Shown here: positions 1-6,084 of the stretch, one piece after another | How positions within the stretch are numbered: position 1 is the first letter of the stretch | Layout: every line of letters begins with the position of its first letter | From: Candidatus Sumerlaeota bacterium | GTDB lineage: Bacteria; Sumerlaeota; Sumerlaeia; SLMS01 | Assembly: GCA_020850785.1 (NCBI GenBank) | Contig: JADZDZ010000256.1 | Coordinates: 1 to 12,465 of the forward strand | Direction of reading: 5' to 3' | DNA: 12,465 nucleotides | Program-made: the position numbers and the translations under genes | Notes under the pieces: generated by a model | Database searches by the model: none | Seen by the model: only the letters and a program-made list of their open reading frames with translations | What the model was told of the DNA's origin: nothing

Positions 1-1088
1 ATCTTGCTCGCATTCTCAAGGAACATTCGCGTCGGGTGCACGTAGACGAAGATTTGGTCGCCGTCCTGAAGCAGGAAATCCGCCTGGTGGCGCTTCAGCA
101 TGCGCCGCGCGTTGAGGAAATAGGACACCGGCTCCCCTCGCGGCGGCGTGCGAACGACTTCCACCCGGCTGGCGGCCCCGTAGCGGAGTCCCCCTTTCTC
201 CGTCAGCACCTGCGTCAGCGTGCGCAGACTTGGGCCAAGGAACACGACGCCGGGATTGTTGACCGGCCCCTGAACCATCACCGTTCCCGCCGATGGTATA
301 TACACGATGTCATTCGCATGCAGCGGGATGTTGTAGGACAATTCGCCTTCGTTGATGAAGTCCTCGATGGGAATGATGAGTTCGCGGCGGGGAAGCACGC
401 GATCGCCTTCCTTGATGCGCTTCAGCAGTTCATCCAGCGGCATGTCCGCGCGATCCTTCGGCGTCAGCTTCTCGCGATAGATTTTCAGGAACCGGCCCGG
501 CGGCGGTCCGCCGGAATCGCGGCCGAACGTCAATCCGCCGGCGCGGAAAATCGCGTCCAGCAGCGTGTCGCCAAACAGCAGCGGATACCGTGCGGGCAGC
601 TTCACCGCGCCCAGCACCGAGACCTGATTGTAGTAGAATTTTTCCACCGTCACGATCGGAATCGGGTTTTGTATATACTGCGAGTAGGCGACGCGCAGTT
701 CCTCCTGAAGCGTGCCCGCCGTCTTGCCGTGCACCTTGATCGATCCGATGTAGGGAAGTGTGATCATCGGATTCTCCGTGATGACCACGGTATACAGCCC
801 GCCGTTTTCCTTCGAGACCGGGAAGACGTCATCGCGTCCCACCATCGTCAGCGAAATCACGTCGCCCGCGCCGAGGTAGTATTCCTGCTCATGGGGAAGC
901 TGCAGGTCGGGGGAGCGAATGAGTTCGTTGATCGACGCTTCCACCTGTTCGCGCCGCGGATCTTCGGGTGCGGGAATGTAGCGGCTGCTCTGGCCGCGCG
1001 TGGCGCATCCTGCAAGTGCAGCGACGAGCGCCATCAGCAGAAGGGCGCACGGCACCCGCAAGGATTGTGTGAAGGGTAAATGGCTCAT
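1..1088 (-). CDS. Polysaccharide export outer-membrane lipoprotein, Wza/SLBB family (3' end outside window)
   Basis: Outer-membrane channel protein for exopolysaccharide or capsule export. 362 residues are visible and the reading frame stays open to the window edge. The first 28 residues form a lipoprotein signal (hydrophobic stretch about 14-27, lipobox LAGC, lipidated Cys28). A Poly_export domain lies at about 68-150 (YLGAGDVISL, then LPYIGSIKVHGKTAGTLQEEL). A first SLBB-like segment (QVSVLGAVKLPARYPL) starts at about 155. A second (VMVQGPVNNPGVVFLG) starts at about 270. An insertion of roughly 60 residues separates them. The ATG overlaps the stop of the upstream polymerase gene by four bases (ATGA), so translation is probably coupled. 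The family assignment is seen directly in the motifs; the exact polymer exported is unknown. A Wzc-like co-polymerase would be expected further to the left. Confidence 0.93.
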   Translation of the reverse strand, partial: MSHLPFTQSLRVPCALLLMALVAALAGCATRGQSSRYIPAPEDPRREQVEASINELIRSPDLQLPHEQEYYLGAGDVISLTMVGRDDVFPVSKENGGLYTVVITENPMITLPYIGSIKVHGKTAGTLQEELRVAYSQYIQNPIPIVTVEKFYYNQVSVLGAVKLPARYPLLFGDTLLDAIFRAGGLTFGRDSGGPPPGRFLKIYREKLTPKDRADMPLDELLKRIKEGDRVLPRRELIIPIEDFINEGELSYNIPLHANDIVYIPSAGTVMVQGPVNNPGVVFLGPSLRTLTQVLTEKGGLRYGAASRVEVVRTPPRGEPVSYFLNARRMLKRHQADFLLQDGDQIFVYVHPTRMFLENASK

Positions 1089-2521
1089 GAATCCGCTTTC
1101 TGTATAACCTTAAAAATACCCGGTTGGAGAGTCAATGCAACCAATGTCAGCACCATGAAGCCCACCTGCGGGATTCGCAGGTGAAAATCAAGCGTCGCGT
1201 GCAGCAGCGCGATGGCAATGCCCGCCATGGCGGCCCGTTGCAGCCGACGGCCACCCCATGACAACCGCGCCGCCCGCAAGCGGGTGCTGTCCACGAAGGC
1301 GCGCCCGAAGAAGAACAGAATGATCGCCAGCAGGATGCAGGCTGGGGCACCAAGATCGCACAGCCATTGCAACACGTCGCTGTGGGACCAAATCGGCTCC
1401 GTCACCAGCGGATAATTTGCGAAACGATTGATAGAAAATTCCGAGCCGCCGATCCCCACGCCCAGATAATTGCTCTCCCGCAACCCCGCCAGCGACGCCT
1501 GCCAAATCTTCAGGCGCGAATTGCCCGACATCGCGTCCCCGCTGAAGAGGCGATCCAACACCCCCTGAAAGAAGAGCGAACCGACGAACAACAACAGGAG
1601 CGCGACGATGCTTCCCATCAGCACATTCGTGACGCTGCGCGTCGTGCCTTCGCGGTCGCGCTGCATCCAGTGGGCCGCCTCTGCCATCGCCCACACTCCC
1701 AGCACAATCACCGTCACAATCACCGAACTGCGCGACAACGATGTGATCCAACCCAATCCCGCCACGATTCCCATGCCGATGAAAATCAGCAGCGGATTTC
1801 TCCCGCCCAGAATGTCCTCGCTCATCATGTCGCTGTGGCGCCTCCACTCGAACAATCCCGTGAAGTAGAGCGGCAGACCGATGATGACAATCACCGCGTA
1901 GTGGTTCGCGTTGTACACGCTTCCCGACGCGCGGAACGCCTCCGCAATCAGGTAGTTGAAGAGGCCGAAAAATCCCTCCAGCATGGAGACACTGGTGACG
2001 AAGACGATCAACGCAATCGTCGTGGAGCGATGCGTGGCCAGAATCGCGACTCCGGAAAAGAAGAGTGCCGCAGCAATCACGTGTTGCAGTGAGAACCATG
2101 CCTTTTCGGGAGCAACGGCCAGCGTCAGCTTTTCGGGAACAGGAATCCCCGCGCTGCTGTAGGATTCCACGATGCCACGCCAGACGGGGGAAATTTTCTG
2201 CACAAGGTTCGTCGGCAGCGGAATCAGTTGGATCGTCGCAAGCAGACAGGCCGCCGCAAAGATCAGCAGCAGCCAGCGGGCCGCGGCCATGCGTGGCCCG
2301 CTCCAGCGCCCCACCGCGAGGCCAATCGCGGACCAGCATCCCAACGCGCCGCAAATCATCCGTGCCGCGAGGCGAATCCATCCCTCATCCGCGTAGCCGT
2401 GGCTTGCGAATCCACCGATGAAGATGCACGCCACCAAAATCACCGCAACACCATCGCCCACGCGCAGCAGCAGTGAACGCCGCCGACCATCGGGCTTGTC
2501 CATGATATCCGCGTCGCTCAT
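1085..2521 (-). CDS. O-antigen polymerase/ligase-like membrane protein (Wzy_C family)
   Basis: Integral membrane protein of 478 residues with about 10-12 hydrophobic segments. It matches the O-antigen ligase/Wzy family in several motifs: YNANHYAVIVI (about 203-213) in place of the usual N-x-NH-F/Y block, SLSRSSVI, an extracytoplasmic loop with SGNSRLKIWQASLAGL followed by G-V-G-I-GG, SHSDVLQWLCDLG (equivalent to the family's HNDYLQ-ELG), and LDFHLRIP near the C-terminus. Such proteins join undecaprenyl-linked repeat units into a chain or pass them to an acceptor at the periplasmic face. The start is well supported: GAGGAG at 2527-2532 lies 5 bases before the ATG, and the ATGA overlaps the upstream stop. 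It sits between a TPR-like protein and the export lipoprotein, which favours the polymerase role over a lipid A ligase, though sequence alone cannot separate the two. Confidence 0.9.
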   Translation of the reverse strand: MSDADIMDKPDGRRRSLLLRVGDGVAVILVACIFIGGFASHGYADEGWIRLAARMICGALGCWSAIGLAVGRWSGPRMAAARWLLLIFAAACLLATIQLIPLPTNLVQKISPVWRGIVESYSSAGIPVPEKLTLAVAPEKAWFSLQHVIAAALFFSGVAILATHRSTTIALIVFVTSVSMLEGFFGLFNYLIAEAFRASGSVYNANHYAVIVIIGLPLYFTGLFEWRRHSDMMSEDILGGRNPLLIFIGMGIVAGLGWITSLSRSSVIVTVIVLGVWAMAEAAHWMQRDREGTTRSVTNVLMGSIVALLLLFVGSLFFQGVLDRLFSGDAMSGNSRLKIWQASLAGLRESNYLGVGIGGSEFSINRFANYPLVTEPIWSHSDVLQWLCDLGAPACILLAIILFFFGRAFVDSTRLRAARLSWGGRRLQRAAMAGIAIALLHATLDFHLRIPQVGFMVLTLVALTLQPGIFKVIQKADS

Positions 2522-3780
2522 TGCGACTCCTCAGCCTCCAGAGAAAAATCGCTGATGTAGAGGGAGGTCTGGGCCTCTGGTGATTCGCCGACGGCTCGTG
2601 CGTTGAGCGAGATTGCAAGGATTTCGGGATCAGTCGATGGAGGCACATAGAGGGAAAGACGCTGTGGCGATTCGGTCATCTTCACGGAAGGGGATTGAAT
2701 GCGGCGATTGCGTGTCGTCGTCGCGATCCACGCGTTGCTGGAACCGCCATCGCTTCTCACGGAAACATGAATGTTGAGACCACGCTTCCCATCCCAGGGA
2801 AGTTGGTAGAACGGATAGCTGATGGAAACCGGCCCGTTCTTTCCCCAGTCCACACGCGAAAACGAAATGCGAACCGATCCCACCTGATTGTTCGCAGCGT
2901 CCGGCGCCACCCACGATCCGCCACCATTTCCGCGCGTGGGAATCGGTTGCCAACCCAGAGGGAATTCGCTGCGAAAAGGGGGATTCTGCAGGTCGATGTT
3001 TTCAACGAGGCAGCCATCAAGCCACTGCGCGCCTGATGATTCCGCGCGCCAGATGCGCTCCAGCGCGTCCAGCATCAGGGGAGCCGAAGCGCGCTTGAAT
3101 GCCAGCAGCCGGAACTGTGGATCGGCGTACGTTGCCTGCGGAATTTCCGCAAGAATTTGCCGAAGCTGTTCCCTGTTGCTTGTGCCAATGGCGTTCAGCA
3201 GTTCTCCCGTCTGCGGCGGCGTCAGATCACCCGTTGTAACCATGTCGAAAATTTCGCGCGGCGCCACGCCCATCTGCGACAGTTCGGTCGCGCTCTTCAC
3301 GCGGAATTGGAAGCCGAATGCGACCACGCTGCGGGCGATCCTGATGGCGTGGTCGCGCTCGCCCAGCAGGCTCCAAAGCTGAATGGAACGAAGCAGTTGG
3401 CCGGGAAAGAACGGATCAAGGTCGTCGGAGCGTTCCAGCGCCGCGCGGCCCTGCGGAATATTGCCCGCAAAAAGTTCATTCTGCGCGTAGCTGAACCACA
3501 ATTCGGAGGCAAGCGGCGCCCGCACGATCGCCTCCTGCAAATCCTGCCGCACGCCATCGCGGTCCGGCGGAAACGTGCGATTCAGGCGAATCATTGAACG
3601 ATCGGAGAAAGCATCCTTGAGCGGCGGCATCTCCTGCGAGGAAAGCGAGGCCGCCGCGCCCTGACGCTTGATCTCCGCCCAGCGGTCAAGGTCACGCTGG
3701 TGGGAAATCTGCAGGCGGCACCAGGCTACGATGCCAAGGCCAAGAAGAGCCGCGATGAGGACCCGCGCGGCGTTTCCCAC
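2518..3780 (-). CDS. Membrane-anchored TPR-like protein with C-terminal beta-rich domain, exopolysaccharide-associated
   Basis: I do not recognise a named family. The 420 residues begin with one membrane segment (about 5-22, VLIAALLGLGIVAW), so the bulk is probably periplasmic. Residues about 78-155 are helical and TPR-like (ELWFSYAQNELFAGNIPQGR, then two similar helical pairs), and helical repeats continue to about 245. Residues about 255-415 look beta-rich, with a carbohydrate-binding or jelly-roll flavour (GSWVAPDAANNQVGSVRISF, and later paired aromatic strands). The predicted start is GTG; it lies 3 bases after the purQ stop with only a distant GAAGG, so a downstream start is possible but would remove the anchor. 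The gene overlaps the polymerase gene by four bases. By position it is inferred to be an accessory of the polymerase. Confidence 0.75.
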   Translation of the reverse strand: MGNAARVLIAALLGLGIVAWCRLQISHQRDLDRWAEIKRQGAAASLSSQEMPPLKDAFSDRSMIRLNRTFPPDRDGVRQDLQEAIVRAPLASELWFSYAQNELFAGNIPQGRAALERSDDLDPFFPGQLLRSIQLWSLLGERDHAIRIARSVVAFGFQFRVKSATELSQMGVAPREIFDMVTTGDLTPPQTGELLNAIGTSNREQLRQILAEIPQATYADPQFRLLAFKRASAPLMLDALERIWRAESSGAQWLDGCLVENIDLQNPPFRSEFPLGWQPIPTRGNGGGSWVAPDAANNQVGSVRISFSRVDWGKNGPVSISYPFYQLPWDGKRGLNIHVSVRSDGGSSNAWIATTTRNRRIQSPSVKMTESPQRLSLYVPPSTDPEILAISLNARAVGESPEAQTSLYISDFSLEAEESQ

Positions 3781-3783
3781 CGG

Positions 3784-4461
3784 TCAGGCGCCAACCTTCG
3801 AAAGCGCATTCTCGATCGACCGGAACACGAGTTGCCCGTCGGTGCCGCCAAGGAGCGCCTCCATCGCGCGCTCCGGGTGTGGCATCATTCCGAGCACGTT
3901 CCCGCGTGTGTTCATGATGCCTGCGATGTCGCCCACGGAGCCATTGAGATTCCCGTGTCTATATGTATAGACAATCTGACCCTCGCCGCGGAGGCGGGCA
4001 AGGCCCTCATCGTCAATGTGGAAGCGCCCCTCGCCATGGGCGATGGGGATGCGCAGCTCCTGGTTCACGTCGCAGGCGTTCGTGAAGGCGCTGGTGTTCG
4101 CAGCCGCCAGCGTCACCCATTCGCAGCGAAACGACAGGCCTGCGTTGCGCGCGAGGGCACCGGGCAGCAACCCCGCCTCGCACAAAATCTGGAAGCCGTT
4201 GCACACGCCCATCACGATCCCGCCGCGCGCCGCGTGTTCCGCCACGGATTTCATCGCGCGGGAGAAGCGCGCAAGCGCCCCGCAGCGCAGGTAGTCCCCG
4301 TAGCTGAATCCGCCGGGAACGAAGATCACATCGACGCTCTCCGTCAGCGCATCCTCGTGCCACAGCTTCACCAATTGCCAGTCCATCAGCTTCACCGCGC
4401 GGTGCATGTCCTGGTCGCAATTGGATCCGGGAAAGGTAACTACTGCCGCTTTGATGCTCAC
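3784..4461 (-). CDS. purQ: Phosphoribosylformylglycinamidine synthase, glutaminase subunit PurQ
   Basis: Class I glutamine amidotransferase subunit that supplies ammonia to PurL for FGAR to FGAM in purine synthesis. The 225 residues are the normal length for a stand-alone PurQ. Visible motifs are AVVTFPGSNCDQD (6-18), FVPGGFSYGDYLRCGALARF (47-66), the nucleophile elbow GVCNGFQIL with Cys87, and the His195/Glu197 pair in MMPHPERAME. I chose the GTG at 4461 over an upstream extension because PurQ proteins start almost directly with this beta strand, because GGAAGGAAG (4469-4477) sits 7 bases upstream, and because the GTGA overlaps the rpiA stop. PurS and PurL are not in the window. The separate subunit rules out the Gammaproteobacterial fused PurL arrangement. 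Confidence 0.96.
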   Translation of the reverse strand: MSIKAAVVTFPGSNCDQDMHRAVKLMDWQLVKLWHEDALTESVDVIFVPGGFSYGDYLRCGALARFSRAMKSVAEHAARGGIVMGVCNGFQILCEAGLLPGALARNAGLSFRCEWVTLAAANTSAFTNACDVNQELRIPIAHGEGRFHIDDEGLARLRGEGQIVYTYRHGNLNGSVGDIAGIMNTRGNVLGMMPHPERAMEALLGGTDGQLVFRSIENALSKVGA

Positions 4462-5165
4462 AAAATCACTTCCTTCCGAGGAAATTCTGTCAACTGCACG
4501 GAGGTGTCGCTGCCCACCACCAGCAGGTCGCAAAGGCCGATGAACAAGCCCGTTTCAACAACGCCGGGAATTGCATCCAGGATTCGGCTCAACGCCGGAG
4601 CGTCGTCGATCCCGCCCGCATATTCACAATCAACGATGTGGTGCCCCTCGTCGGTGACGAAGGCTTTTCCTTCGCGCTGGCGCAGATGAGGAACGCACTT
4701 CGTCCGACGCGCGATGCGCTCGATCGTTGTGTCGTGGCCAAACCTGACGATTTCGATGGGAAGGAAAACTTTGCCGCCGAGCCGATCCACCTTCTTCGAG
4801 GCGTCCGTCATGATCACGCGATGGGCGGAGTTCACGGCGACGAGTTTCTCGCGCAGCAGTGCGCCGCCGCCCCCCTTGATGATGTGCCCGTCGTGGTCCA
4901 CCTGATCCGCGCCGTCGATGTACAGCTCGATCCGTGTTTCCGTGGAGAGCGGCTTGATGGGAATTTGCAGTTTGTTTGCGAGCGCCTCCGTGCCGCTGGA
5001 GGTGCACACACCCAGAATCGTCAGCCCCTCGTCGTCCATACGCCGACGAATCTCGTGCAGCGCAAAGGCGGCGGTGCTTCCCGTGCCAAGGCCAACGGTC
5101 ATGCCGCTCTTAATCAGCGACACGGCGTGATGCGCGGCATTCTTTTTCTGGTCGTCGGCGCTCAA
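4458..5165 (-). CDS. rpiA: Ribose-5-phosphate isomerase A
   Basis: Interconverts ribose 5-phosphate and ribulose 5-phosphate in the cytoplasm; its product ribose 5-phosphate feeds PRPP and hence the pathway of the next gene, purQ. The 235 residues have the family motifs GLGTGSTAAFA (phosphate loop, about 25-35), DGAD (84-87), KGGGGAL (97-103) and REK with Glu106. Compared with E. coli RpiA, the catalytic Asp81, Asp84, Lys94 and Glu103 are all matched (Asp84, Asp87, Lys97, Glu106). The residue after the second Asp is Gln, where Glu is common (GADQVD instead of GADEVD). The start codon is TTG, chosen because AGGTGA at 5173-5178 lies 7 bases upstream and no ATG is available before the phosphate loop. 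A hairpin at 5186-5218 lies just upstream. Confidence 0.96.
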   Translation of the reverse strand: MSADDQKKNAAHHAVSLIKSGMTVGLGTGSTAAFALHEIRRRMDDEGLTILGVCTSSGTEALANKLQIPIKPLSTETRIELYIDGADQVDHDGHIIKGGGGALLREKLVAVNSAHRVIMTDASKKVDRLGGKVFLPIEIVRFGHDTTIERIARRTKCVPHLRQREGKAFVTDEGHHIVDCEYAGGIDDAPALSRILDAIPGVVETGLFIGLCDLLVVGSDTSVQLTEFPRKEVIL

Positions 5166-5172
5166 TGGCGAA

Positions 5173-5178
5173 TCACCT
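5173..5178 (-). promoter_or_regulatory. Ribosome binding site of rpiA (decides a TTG start)
   Basis: The minus strand reads AGGTGA, followed by 7 bases and then TTG at 5165. This is the only good Shine-Dalgarno match near the 5' end of the gene and supports a non-ATG start. Confidence 0.7.
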
Positions 5179-5185
5179 GAAAAGC

Positions 5186-5218
5186 GACAGGCTCCGGCCT
5201 GTAAAACCGGAGCCTGTC
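5186..5218 (-). terminator. Hairpin terminator after carD, or attenuator before rpiA
   Basis: A perfect 12-bp inverted repeat (GACAGGCTCCGG / CCGGAGCCTGTC) with a 9-base loop at 5198-5206. On the minus strand the stem is followed by GCTTTTC, a short U tract. It lies 44 bases past the carD stop and ends only 20 bases before the rpiA start codon, with the rpiA ribosome binding site directly after it. It could be a plain carD terminator, a leaky one that allows read-through, or a leader element of rpiA. The plus strand has no T run after the stem. Confidence 0.7.
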
Positions 5219-5262
5219 TTAATCGTTACCCGCGTGCGTTGGCAACGGCGAATCAGCAACCG

Positions 5263-5943
5263 TTACTCGTCGTCATCCTCTTCGTCGTCGTCGCTGTCAT
5301 CATCGTCATCATCGTCGTCGTCATCATCATCATCATCGTCACGATCATCGCTGAAGTCCTCCTCGTCGGCCTCCTCATCATCGTTGTAGCCCAGGATGCC
5401 CATGGAGACGCCGGTGCCGCTCTTCTTTGCGCGCTCCTTGTCCTTGGAGACCTTTTTCTTGTACATCTGGCGAAGGGCCTCGTTGATCTGTTCAGTGACG
5501 GTGGCCTTGCTGACCTCGCGGATGTAGGCAACCTCGTCGCAGAGGAATTTCTTCGCCTGCTCCATGATTTCCTTTTCCTTACCCTTCAGGTCATCCGCCT
5601 GATCCAGGATATACAACTCGCGAAGCAGCTTGGCGATCTTCATAGGGTCGCCGGACTTCATGATGTCGCGGTAGTTGTTGTATTGAAGCCGCGCGTCGTC
5701 GCGGTTGGGGGACACAGGTTGCTTGAGCGAGGCCATCACCTTCTTGACCTCTTCGCGGTCCATGGGACGGCGGATGTTGCGGTTTTCGATCTGGTCGGCG
5801 GGGACGTAGACCTTCGCATTTGCTGCGAGGAAGATGTAGACGGTCATTTCCTTGCCGTCCACCTTCATGCGGCGCATCCCTTCCATCGTGCAGATGCCAT
5901 TGGTCGGCTCGATGATCGTCTCGCCGATGTTGAATTTCATCAT
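5263..5943 (-). CDS. carD: CarD/CdnL-family RNA polymerase-binding regulator with poly-aspartate tail
   Basis: CarD-family proteins bind the RNA polymerase beta subunit and stabilise open complexes at sigma-70-type promoters. Residues 1-60 form the Tudor-like RNAP-interaction domain (FNIGETIIEPTNGICTMEG, then VYIFLAANAKVYVPADQI). Residues about 62-165 are the helical DNA-binding domain (REEVKKVMASLK, then DIMKSGDPMKIAKLLRELY and a following helix pair). Residues 188-226 are an acidic tail with 15 consecutive Asp (202-216), unusual for the family; M. xanthus CdnL, at about 164 residues, lacks it. Two tandem ATGs (5943 and 5940) are possible starts; a GAAAGG lies rather far upstream. The gene is bracketed by hairpins on both sides, so it is probably transcribed alone, directly downstream of rpoD. 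Confidence 0.93.
   Translation of the reverse strand: MMKFNIGETIIEPTNGICTMEGMRRMKVDGKEMTVYIFLAANAKVYVPADQIENRNIRRPMDREEVKKVMASLKQPVSPNRDDARLQYNNYRDIMKSGDPMKIAKLLRELYILDQADDLKGKEKEIMEQAKKFLCDEVAYIREVSKATVTEQINEALRQMYKKKVSKDKERAKKSGTGVSMGILGYNDDEEADEEDFSDDRDDDDDDDDDDDDDDDSDDDEEDDDE
5266..5349. repeat. GAY trinucleotide microsatellite encoding the CarD acidic tail
   Basis: On the minus strand nearly every codon from 5349 to 5266 is GAC, GAT, GAA or GAG. The core at 5296-5340 is 15 consecutive GAC/GAT codons. A serine codon interrupts at 5293-5295 and an arginine codon at 5341-5343. GAC and GAT are mixed rather than one pure unit, which lowers slippage compared with a perfect repeat, although five GAT in a row occur at 5323-5337. 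Confidence 0.9.
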
Positions 5944-6039
5944 CGTCTTGTGAGGCCTTTCAGGTTAGGCGAAGTTTCGCAAAAGATTCGCGATCACAGA
6001 ATTGCAAGGATAACAGACAAATCCTGGGGGGAAAAGCAA

Positions 6040-6075
6040 AATCCGCGCGCCTCCCCGATGGGAAGGCGCGGGATT
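6040..6075 (-). terminator. Rho-independent terminator after rpoD
   Basis: An imperfect stem directly past the rpoD stop: AATCC/GGATT (5 bp), a one-base bulge at 6045, CGCGCCT/AGGCGCG (7 bp), one mismatch, then 3 bp closing a 3-base loop at 6057-6059. On the minus strand the stem runs into TTGCTTTTCC, a U-rich tract. This separates rpoD from carD. Confidence 0.7.
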
Positions 6076-6084
6076 CCAAAGTGA

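Noticed and set aside
293..680. Octamer GTATATAC occurring twice in the export gene (about 294 and 672)
   Set aside because: Both are Tyr-Ile codon pairs (TAT ATA) inside a coding region; no shared context suggests a site.
36..1079. A 347-codon plus-strand open frame over the left edge
   Set aside because: It is the antisense shadow of the Wza-like gene: Arg/His-rich, no family features, while the minus strand gives a full lipoprotein signal and export motifs.
4462..4533. 24-residue upstream extension of PurQ
   Set aside because: It lies inside rpiA in another frame and has no family similarity; the GTG at 4461 has a strong ribosome binding site.
5165..5389. Plus-strand frame with a poly-serine run
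   Set aside because: It is the complement of the CarD aspartate tract; repeat composition keeps all frames open.
5969..5980. Inverted repeat GCGAA-GT-TTCGC upstream of carD
   Set aside because: Only 5-bp arms and no matching promoter boxes; could be chance, so not called as an operator.
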